Shown: positions 1 to 6,546 of the stretch, in pieces
Layout: each line of letters begins with the position of its first letter
Position numbering within the stretch: the stretch's first letter is position 1
NCBI GenBank assembly: GCA_020445745.1
Contig: JAGRGB010000046.1
Coordinates: forward strand, 27,571 to 91,570
DNA length: 64,000 bases
Origin: Rhodocyclaceae bacterium
Lineage (GTDB): Bacteria; Pseudomonadota; Gammaproteobacteria; Burkholderiales; Rhodocyclaceae
Reading direction: 5' to 3'
Notes under the pieces: generated by a model
The model's input: only the letters and a program-made list of their open reading frames with translations
Database searches by the model: none
Told to the model about the DNA's origin: nothing
Program-made: the position numbers and the translations under genes

Positions 1-614
1 AGGGCGTGAACTACAGCCGCACCTTCGGCCTCGCCGAAGCCATCCACACGACTTCGCTGTCCCACAACGGCTCGCTGACCTATCACACCAGTCCGTCCGA
101 TTCGAGCAGCGGGTCGCTGGGCATCAGCGTCTCGGACACCCGCATCCGTGGCGATCGGGAATCCCAGTTCCAGATGCTGAACGTCCAGTTGAACGGTTTC
201 TGGAACCTGTCGCGTCGTTCGCAACTGAACGCCAACCTCAGCTACCAGAAAAGCTGGCGGGACGAGACCGAGGATACCGTCGAGGAGGATCCCTTCGACC
301 CGTTCGCCAGCGAGGATCGTAAGAGCGAGGACTCGTCCCTCAACGGCTCACTCAGCTACTACCTCGACCGCCCGTTCTCGGTGCGCGGCCTGCGTTATAC
401 CTTGCGCTACACCGCCGCCGAATCGAATGGCAACGAACGCGAGTTCGGCGTCCTCGATGGCGAGCGCGAACAGACCAGCCAGGATCTCGAACAAAACCTC
501 GACTATCGAATCGGGCGTCTCGGAGCGCGACTGCAGCTCCGGATCGCAGAGGTCGATGGCCGGAAAAATGCTGTACTTTTCTTTCGTGTCAGTAGAAGCT
601 TCGGAGGCTTCTAG
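1..614 (+). CDS. Outer-membrane beta-barrel protein, C-terminal part (5' end outside window)
   Basis: The frame is open from the first base and ends at TAG 612-614, so about 203 C-terminal residues are visible and the true start lies upstream. The visible part alternates polar and hydrophobic residues in strand-like stretches separated by acidic loops, and it ends in Phe after a strand reading RVSRSFGGF. A terminal aromatic residue is the usual recognition signal for outer-membrane insertion by BamA. Its position directly before triheme cytochromes suggests the porin of a porin-cytochrome electron conduit (MtrB/PioB- or OmbB-like). That role is inferred from context; no family-specific motif is visible. 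A 7-bp inverted repeat (593-613) lies over the last codons. Confidence 0.6.
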   Translation, partial: GVNYSRTFGLAEAIHTTSLSHNGSLTYHTSPSDSSSGSLGISVSDTRIRGDRESQFQMLNVQLNGFWNLSRRSQLNANLSYQKSWRDETEDTVEEDPFDPFASEDRKSEDSSLNGSLSYYLDRPFSVRGLRYTLRYTAAESNGNEREFGVLDGEREQTSQDLEQNLDYRIGRLGARLQLRIAEVDGRKNAVLFFRVSRSFGGF

Positions 615-703
615 GGAGTGGGGAGGCCGGTCACGACCGCCCGTGGCCGCGGATCCGTGCCGGTCGCAAGTCAGATTTACAACCTGAAATGAGGCATGCA
701 TCA

Positions 704-1129
704 ATGAGATTACGACACCCCAGGGCACCTTGGCGCAGCGCACTCGCGCTCGTCGCGGCCGTCTGGATCGGCAGCATCGGCACCTCTGGCGAAGCCCGCG
801 CTGAGTACGCGGACGTGGTGATCAACAATTACTCGGACGCGGCCGGCATGCGGCCGGTGATCTTCCCCCACTGGTTTCACCGCATTCGTTTCCGTTGCAA
901 GGTCTGCCATGCCGACCTGGGCTTCCAGTTCAAGGCCGGGGGCAACGAGATCAACATGGTGAAGATCATCGACGGCCAGTTCTGCGGCGCCTGCCACAAC
1001 GGTGACATCGCGTGGTCGGTCGAAAACTGCAACCTGTGTCACTCCGGCAAGCCCGGCACGCCGACGCAGGTCCATGAGAGCACGATCCAGAAGCTCGCCA
1101 TTCAACCCCAGGCAGGAGGCCAGCAATGA
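704..1129 (+). CDS. c7-type triheme cytochrome (module A)
   Basis: This is a small periplasmic electron-transfer protein of 141 residues. A signal peptide covers about residues 1-28, ending near GEARA. Three heme-attachment motifs follow (CKVCH, CGACH, CNLCH), together with extra histidines in FPHWFHRIRF that can serve as distal ligands, as in cytochrome c7-type triheme domains. The start at 704 is preferred over ATG 689 because GAGG at 691-694 sits nine bases before 704 and nothing similar precedes 689. The stop overlaps the next start (ATGA). The protein is closely similar to the one at 4167-4565, so the two are paralogues. Its role is probably to pass electrons across the periplasm to an outer-membrane partner. 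Confidence 0.88.
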   Translation: MRLRHPRAPWRSALALVAAVWIGSIGTSGEARAEYADVVINNYSDAAGMRPVIFPHWFHRIRFRCKVCHADLGFQFKAGGNEINMVKIIDGQFCGACHNGDIAWSVENCNLCHSGKPGTPTQVHESTIQKLAIQPQAGGQQ

Positions 1130-2049
1130 TCAGGACCCTGCGAAATCCGGCTGTCGCACTCGGTGCGCTGTGCTGCACGCTGTTCGCCACCGGCACCGCC
1201 CTCGCCCAGCAGGACAAGGGCAAGGCGGTCTACGACAAGGTCTGCGTCGCATGTCATTCGGCGGGCATCGCAGGCGCGCCCAGACTCGGCGACGCCAAGG
1301 CCTGGGCGCCGCGCATCAAGACCGGCATCGACACCCTGTACGGATCGGCCCTCAAAGGCAAGGCACCGGCGATGCCGGCGAAGGGCGGCGCGACCGACCT
1401 CCCCGACGCGGACATCAAGGCGGCGGTCGACTACATGGTGGCCGCGGCCAAGGACGGCGGCTCCGGCGCTGCGGCAACGGCACCTGCCGCGGCCGCACCG
1501 GCGGCTGCGGCGGCCGCAGCGACCAAGCCCCGGCCTGCCGCGCTGAGCTTCAACCGGCTGCTCAAGCCGGCATCCAAGCGCAACCCGCCGCCGCCGGAGG
1601 ACGGGATCCACGACCCGCAAAACGACGGCACCCACGCACTGCAGCCGCCGCTTCAGGTGTTCGAATCCCTGCCTCGCAGCAATGCGGGCAATCGTGTGGA
1701 CTGGGTCAAGGCACTCGACAACAACCTCATCGCGCCACGCTGGGATCGCACCGATCCGGCGGCAGCGCCGGTGGTGATGGACCTCAACATCGTGCGCGAG
1801 GTCAAGGGCTCGATGCCGGACGTGGTCTATCCGCACAAGCAGCATACGGCCTGGCTGGACTGCTCGAACTGCCACCCGCAGATCTTCATTCCGCAAAAAG
1901 GCGCCAACCAGATCAGCATGGCGGCGATCCTGCTCGGCCAGAAGTGCGGGGTCTGCCACGGCAAGGTCGCTTTCCCGGTATCCGAGTGCAGAATCTGCCA
2001 CTCGAAGAAGAAGAACGTGATGCCGGTCAAGAACGCCCAGGCGAACTGA
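1126..2049 (+). CDS. Fusion cytochrome: class I c-type domain plus c7-type triheme domain (module B)
   Basis: The protein has 307 residues. A signal peptide (about 1-27) is followed by a monoheme cytochrome domain with CVACH near residue 41 and a downstream Met-rich stretch that could supply the sixth ligand. An Ala/Pro-rich linker (about 113-138) leads to a triheme c7-type domain with CSNCH, CGVCH and CRICH near the C-terminus. It therefore carries four predicted hemes. The C-terminal half resembles the proteins at 3523-4170 and 27577-28182, which share a GNxVxWxKAL-like segment, the block MP-V-(Y/F)PH and the motif CxNCH. The start overlaps the stop of the preceding cytochrome. The fusion suggests a periplasmic shuttle joining a mobile monoheme unit to a multiheme wire. 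Confidence 0.87.
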   Translation: MIRTLRNPAVALGALCCTLFATGTALAQQDKGKAVYDKVCVACHSAGIAGAPRLGDAKAWAPRIKTGIDTLYGSALKGKAPAMPAKGGATDLPDADIKAAVDYMVAAAKDGGSGAAATAPAAAAPAAAAAAATKPRPAALSFNRLLKPASKRNPPPPEDGIHDPQNDGTHALQPPLQVFESLPRSNAGNRVDWVKALDNNLIAPRWDRTDPAAAPVVMDLNIVREVKGSMPDVVYPHKQHTAWLDCSNCHPQIFIPQKGANQISMAAILLGQKCGVCHGKVAFPVSECRICHSKKKNVMPVKNAQAN

Positions 2050-2055
2050 TCGACA

Positions 2056-2098
2056 GGCCACGGCCCGCATGCCACGCGATGGCCACTGGGCCGTGGCC
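2056..2098 (+). terminator. Inverted repeat just after the module A-B cytochrome pair
   Basis: A perfect 11-bp inverted repeat, GGCCACGGCCC (2056-2066) and GGGCCGTGGCC (2088-2098), is separated by 21 bases and starts six bases after the stop of the fusion cytochrome. No T-run follows, so it is not a standard intrinsic terminator. It could stabilise the 3' end of the message or act with Rho. Confidence 0.4.
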
Positions 2099-2601
2099 GG
2101 TCACCCTGCGGCGGTCACGGCGCAGGGCCGCTGCCCCGGTAGCAGCCGCCGCCGCGGCGAGCCCTCGCACATGGCGCTCGAGCGGGTCGCCACGCCCGCC
2201 GGCCGTGTGGCGCTGCCGACCGCACGGCGACCGAGGCGCCAATCCATGCGCGACGATCGCTACGGTAGTCAAGGTCGACGTGCGCCCAAGCAGCCTGGCC
2301 CGGGCGTCGCTCACGGGTGATCCGAGAATACGCGGACCGCAGGCCGATAGGGGCCCGCCGCGCTCAACATTCCGCAACATGCGAACGGTGCCCTGGCTGC
2401 GACGCGAGGTAGAATCGGCATGACGAGGCGCATTCGCCGCCCACTGCCGACGAAGTCGCGCCGGCGATCGTGGGCGAAGCCATCGGGGCACTGAAACCAA
2501 TCCGCAACGGTTCGATCTTAGAACCGTCGAACGAACACCGAGAATGTCCGCGCGGTGACGAAGCTTTCCCGGTCCGCGCGACATGATTTAGGAGTGCTGC
2601 A
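2099..2601. other. Intergenic region without a supported gene
   Basis: No open frame here has convincing protein character or a ribosome-binding site. The only structure seen is a pair of overlapping dyads about 75 bases before the next gene: ACGGTTC (2507-2513) with GAACCGT (2521-2527), and GTTCGA (2510-2515) with TCGAAC (2527-2532). The two cannot form at once. A promoter for the gene at 2602 is expected here, but no clear sigma-70 or sigma-54 box was found. Confidence 0.5.
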
Positions 2602-3504
2602 ATGTCAGTCAAACATGTTGCCGGTGTCGGACTCGCCTGGCTGGCGCTGGTCGGCGCCGCCAGTGCCGTCGAGGGCGAGACTGCAGCGACCCGCATGCAG
2701 GCCCAGACGGTCGATGTCGCACAACTCGAGAAGCGCTTCACGTCGGTCGGGACGCTGCTGACGACGTCGTCCGCCGCAAAGCAGATCGAAGCGAGTGGTG
2801 AACCCGAATCGATGCGCCGCCATGCCGATGCCAAACGGCTCTACCAGCAGGCCAGGGATGCTTTCGCCGCCGGCGACAACGCCACCGCGTCGCGCCTGCT
2901 CTCCGAAGCCAGCGTGACGATGTTCTCGGCGGTCAGGACCGCCGCTCCCGAGCGCATCAGTTCGCAGAAGGCGCAGACCGACTTCAACAACAAGCTGGAA
3001 AGCGTCAAGGCGCTGCTCGCCGCGCAAAAGCGGATCAGCGAGGAGAAGACCGAAGTGAAGGACGCCGCCGACAGCGCGCGCCAGATCGAGGGTCTGCTTG
3101 CCGAAGCGCAGCAGCAGGCCAACGCCAATCGCCTGACCGAGGCGCGGGCTACGCTGGAGCGCGCCTACCTGATGGCAAAGGCGTCGATCAGTTCGATGCG
3201 CACCGGCGACACCCTGGTCCGATCCCTGCATTTCGCGACCAAGGAAGAGGAGTATCACTACGAGCTCGACCGCAACGATACCCACCAGATGCTGATCAAG
3301 GTGCTGGTGGAAGACCGGAGCAAGTCGAACCCGTCGATGGACGAGCGCATGAGGGCCTTTCTCGAACGCGCCGGACAATTGCGCGGGCAGGCCGAATCGA
3401 GCGCCTCGCGTGGCGACTTCAGCGGCGCGATCCAGTTGCTCGAAACGTCCACCGCCGAGCTGGTCAAGGCGATCCGCAATGCCGGCATCTACATTCCCGG
3501 TTGA
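2602..3504 (+). CDS. Secreted alpha-helical protein of unknown function
   Basis: I do not recognise this 300-residue protein. It has a Sec signal peptide (about 1-22, ending GAASA). The rest is almost entirely helical, rich in Ala, Glu, Gln and Arg, with several TPR-like helix pairs such as ARDAFAAGDNATASRLL and a similar one near the C-terminus (SASRGDFSGAIQLLE). There is no Cys and no heme motif. AGGAG at 2590-2594, seven bases before ATG, supports the start. It lies between two sets of triheme cytochromes on the same strand. A periplasmic scaffold or assembly factor for them is a reasonable guess, but only from position. Confidence 0.8.
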   Translation: MSVKHVAGVGLAWLALVGAASAVEGETAATRMQAQTVDVAQLEKRFTSVGTLLTTSSAAKQIEASGEPESMRRHADAKRLYQQARDAFAAGDNATASRLLSEASVTMFSAVRTAAPERISSQKAQTDFNNKLESVKALLAAQKRISEEKTEVKDAADSARQIEGLLAEAQQQANANRLTEARATLERAYLMAKASISSMRTGDTLVRSLHFATKEEEYHYELDRNDTHQMLIKVLVEDRSKSNPSMDERMRAFLERAGQLRGQAESSASRGDFSGAIQLLETSTAELVKAIRNAGIYIPG

Positions 3505-3522
3505 GTCGGGAGTCCAGCTTAC

Positions 3523-4170
3523 GTGTCGCTCCGCCGGATCCTGACCACCCTCGCCGTTTCGTTGTTGTCGTCGGCAACGGCGTGGTCCGGCGAATGGGCG
3601 AAGCTTTCCGAGGACGGCGTCCACGACCCCCGGGGCCCGGCGATCGGGCTGCTGCAGCAGCCCGGCGACGCGTTGTCCAACCTGCCCGGCGACGGTGCCG
3701 GCAACCAGGTGCATTGGATCAAGGCGCTGCGATCCGGGGTGATCCGGCCACGCCCGAACATCGACCCCGCACGCGAAGACCGCAGGCTGGACAAGGATAT
3801 CTACCTCGATCTCTACGGCAGCATGCCGTCGGTCCGCTTTCCGCACCTGGCGCATACCGAATGGCTGGATTGCACGAACTGCCACGACCAGCTGTTCCTG
3901 CCCAAGCGTGGAGCCAACGGCATCAGCATGTTCCTGATCCTCCAGGGTCAGCAATGCGGTGTCTGCCATGGTGCCGTCGCCTTCCCGCTGACCGAATGCA
4001 GTCGCTGTCACTCGGTGCGGAACCACATCGCTCAGCGCATCGTCGCCGAGCTCGAAGCCGAAGAGGCGCGCAAGGCGGCAGGCGGGGGATCGAAGGAGGC
4101 CGGCTCCGCCGACGCCCCTCGCGGGGCCCCGGCGAAGCCGCCCAAGGACGCCCGGGGAGGCGCCCGATGA
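3523..4170 (+). CDS. c7-type triheme cytochrome with charged C-terminal tail (module B')
   Basis: The GTG start has GGGAG about ten bases upstream. The 215-residue product has a signal peptide (about 1-22) and three heme motifs (CTNCH, CGVCH, CSRCH). It resembles the C-terminal half of the fusion cytochrome at 1126-2049 but lacks that protein's monoheme domain. After the last heme it carries a tail of about 50 residues rich in Glu, Ala, Lys and Gly, a plausible flexible or docking segment. Its stop overlaps the next start (ATGA), so it is translated together with the module A paralogue. Confidence 0.87.
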   Translation: MSLRRILTTLAVSLLSSATAWSGEWAKLSEDGVHDPRGPAIGLLQQPGDALSNLPGDGAGNQVHWIKALRSGVIRPRPNIDPAREDRRLDKDIYLDLYGSMPSVRFPHLAHTEWLDCTNCHDQLFLPKRGANGISMFLILQGQQCGVCHGAVAFPLTECSRCHSVRNHIAQRIVAELEAEEARKAAGGGSKEAGSADAPRGAPAKPPKDARGGAR

Positions 4171-4565
4171 CCGGATCCGCGTCCCTGCGCGCCGCGCTCG
4201 CCGTGCCGCTGCTGGCGATCGCGCTGACGGTCGGACTCAGCGCCGAGTCGCGTGCCGAATACGCCGACGTGGTGCTCAACCGCAATGCCGAAAAGGAAGG
4301 CATGCGGCCGGTCGTGTTCCCGCACTGGTTCCACCGCATCCGTTTCCGCTGCAAGGTCTGCCACGCCGAACTGGGCTTCAAGATGCGGGCCGGCTCGAAC
4401 CTGGTGACGATGGGTGACATCATCGACGGCCGCTTCTGCGGCGCTTGTCACAACGGCCAGATCGCGTGGGCGCCGGAGAACTGCGATCTGTGCCATTCCG
4501 GCAAGCCCGGCCTGCCGCCGGGCATCTTCGGAGGACACGAGACCAATGGCCCGGGTATCTGGTAG
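4167..4565 (+). CDS. c7-type triheme cytochrome (module A')
   Basis: This 132-residue periplasmic cytochrome has a signal peptide (about 1-31) and three hemes (CKVCH, CGACH, CDLCH). The central segment MRPVVFPHWFHRIRF is nearly identical to the protein at 704-1129. A GGGGAGG ribosome-binding site lies six bases before ATG. The next gene starts inside its 3' end in another frame. The pair B'-A' here reverses the order of the pair A-B at 704-2049. Confidence 0.88.
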   Translation: MTGSASLRAALAVPLLAIALTVGLSAESRAEYADVVLNRNAEKEGMRPVVFPHWFHRIRFRCKVCHAELGFKMRAGSNLVTMGDIIDGRFCGACHNGQIAWAPENCDLCHSGKPGLPPGIFGGHETNGPGIW

Positions 4566-5475
4566 AGGCCTGCTCTTCTCGCTGCTCGTCATGCTGCTCG
4601 GCCCGGTCCCTGCCGCGCTCGGCGACGAGCCCGCGACCGTCGGCCCGGTCGACCGCTTGCTGCTGCGCGAGCAGTCGATCGGCGCCGGCTACTTCGTCGT
4701 GTCGGCCGAGGGTGCCGGCGGTTTTTCCGGTTTCATGAACCCGACATCGCTGGCCGCCGAAGGCAGCACGCTGTTCGTCGCCGATCAGGGATTGCGCCGG
4801 GTCTACCGGGTCGAACTTGACAGCCGCGAGGTCACGCCACTGGCTACGCTGGGCGGCGCCGCGCCGCGGCTGCGCATCGGCCTGGCACGCAGCTGGTTCC
4901 TGCTGCCGCCCGCCGGCAACGTGGTGCGCGAATTCGGGCCGGAGGGCGAACCGCGTGGCGAGTACAGCAACGTCGAACTGACCCAGGCCACCGACGTCCT
5001 TCGCGAGCCCAGCAGCGGACGGATCTGGATCTTCGACTTCGCGGGCACGATGCACGAGTTCTCGCCGGGCGGATCGCTGCTGCGCTCGCGCCGCATCCTC
5101 GCCGATCACGGCACCGCGATCCAGGCCGCGGCGGCCGGATCCCAGTTCATCTACGCGCTCGATCGCCACTGTGCCTGCGTCATCGAGCTCGACCATCACG
5201 GCTTGCCGCTGCGGATGATCGCCGATGGCGAGCTGGCTTTCGCGAGTGATCTCGCCGTCGATGGCTACGGCCGCATCTGGCTGAGCCAGCACGACCGGAC
5301 CCAGATCGTGATGATCGACAACACCGAGCGCGTCCATCACCTGGAACTCCACGATCTCGGACTCAATCTGGTGTCGGCCCTGACGATTGCCGATGGTCGC
5401 CTGTTCGTTGCGGATCCGACCACGGGCGCGGTCGTCGTCTTCAGTCTGTTGCCACCCGACCCGGGCGCCCAGTGA
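4546..5475 (+). CDS. Secreted NHL-type beta-propeller protein
   Basis: The start is ATG 4546, with GGAGGA at 4530-4535; the open frame continues further upstream but only as a shadow of the preceding cytochrome. The 309-residue product begins with a signal peptide (about 1-24) and then shows repeated blades such as GSTLFVADQGLRRVYRVEL and GRIWLSQHDRTQIVMID. These have the shape of NHL or SMP-30-like repeats, giving a six-bladed propeller. No catalytic residues stand out. NHL proteins often sit next to multiheme cytochrome genes in metal-reducing bacteria, which suggests a structural or scaffold role on the periplasmic or outer face. Confidence 0.82.
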   Translation: MARVSGRGLLFSLLVMLLGPVPAALGDEPATVGPVDRLLLREQSIGAGYFVVSAEGAGGFSGFMNPTSLAAEGSTLFVADQGLRRVYRVELDSREVTPLATLGGAAPRLRIGLARSWFLLPPAGNVVREFGPEGEPRGEYSNVELTQATDVLREPSSGRIWIFDFAGTMHEFSPGGSLLRSRRILADHGTAIQAAAAGSQFIYALDRHCACVIELDHHGLPLRMIADGELAFASDLAVDGYGRIWLSQHDRTQIVMIDNTERVHHLELHDLGLNLVSALTIADGRLFVADPTTGAVVVFSLLPPDPGAQ

Positions 5476-6545
5476 TTGCCGTGGATCGCACGCTGCGCTT
5501 GGCCCCCGTTCTGCTGGCGCTGGCTCTGGCAGCCTGCGCCAGCGCCCCGGCGCGGCTGCACCTGGGCGTCGGCGACGACCCGGGGCTGTCGCGCCTGATG
5601 TGGCCGCCCGGTCCCGACATACCCCGCTATCAGTTCGCCGGGCAACTGATCGGCGAGGAGAACTTCGTCCGGGACGAGGCCGCGGACGGCGCGCTGACCC
5701 GCTTCTTCCGCTGGCTGGTCGGGCTCTCCGACGAGCGGCCGAGGAGCCTGCAGCGACCGCAAGGGGTCGCGGTCGACGCCGACGGGCGCATTCTGGTCAG
5801 CGATGTCAGCCGGGCCGCGGTGTTCGTCTTCGACAACGTCGCCGGGGAACTGCGCATCCTCGAATACGCCTCCGGCCAGCGTCGCTTCGTCGCGCCGATC
5901 GGCATCGCCACCGACGGCGACGGCAGCTTCTGGGTGGCCGACGCCGAACTCGGAATCATTGCCCACTTGTTGCCCGACGGAACCACCCTGGCGCCGATCG
6001 GTGCCGGCGAGCTGGAACGGCCGACCGGCCTCGCGCGCGATCCCGACAGCGGTCGCCTGTACGTCGCCGACACCTATGGCCACGTGATCCGGGAATTCTC
6101 CCGCGACGGCGAGCCGCTGCGTACCTTCGGCAAGCGCGGCCACGACGCGGCCGGCTTCAACTACCCCACCCACCTCGCAATCCGCGATGGTGAGCTGTAT
6201 GTCACGGACACGATGAACAGCCGGGTACAGATCCTGCGTATCGATTCTGGTGAGATCCTGCGAAGCGTGGGGCGGCGGGGCCTGTACACAGGCAACCTGG
6301 TGCGCCCCAAGGGGGTTGCGACCGATGCCGACGGGAACATCTACGTGGTCGAGTCGCTATACGATAATCTTTTGATATTCAATAACAAAGGGCAATTTCT
6401 GATGCCCATCGGCGGCGTCGGCCACGAGGTCGGAAAGTTCTACCTGCCCTCGGGTGTCGCCGTTGACGACCTTGGCCGGATATTCGTCGCCGACACCTTC
6501 AATGGTCGCGTCGCGATTTTCCAGTATCTGGGAAACAACCAATAA
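5472..6545 (+). CDS. NHL-repeat outer-membrane lipoprotein
   Basis: The GTG start overlaps the previous stop (GTGA); a second GTG at 5481 is also possible. The 357-residue product has a lipoprotein signal with the lipobox LAAC near residue 22, so it is probably lipid-anchored. Clear NHL repeats follow, for example RPQGVAVDADGRILVSD, RPTGLARDPDSGRLYVAD, YPTHLAIRDGELYVTDT, RPKGVATDADGNIYVVE and LPSGVAVDDLGRIFVADT. They form a full propeller. It precedes the 11-heme cytochrome by one base. It is probably a surface or inner-leaflet partner of that cytochrome. Confidence 0.87.
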   Translation: MIAVDRTLRLAPVLLALALAACASAPARLHLGVGDDPGLSRLMWPPGPDIPRYQFAGQLIGEENFVRDEAADGALTRFFRWLVGLSDERPRSLQRPQGVAVDADGRILVSDVSRAAVFVFDNVAGELRILEYASGQRRFVAPIGIATDGDGSFWVADAELGIIAHLLPDGTTLAPIGAGELERPTGLARDPDSGRLYVADTYGHVIREFSRDGEPLRTFGKRGHDAAGFNYPTHLAIRDGELYVTDTMNSRVQILRIDSGEILRSVGRRGLYTGNLVRPKGVATDADGNIYVVESLYDNLLIFNNKGQFLMPIGGVGHEVGKFYLPSGVAVDDLGRIFVADTFNGRVAIFQYLGNNQ

Positions 6546-6546
6546 G

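Noticed and set aside
615-703. Sigma-54 promoter before the first cytochromes
   Set aside because: A GG and a GC occur near the right distance, but the exact GG-N10-GC spacing is not met.
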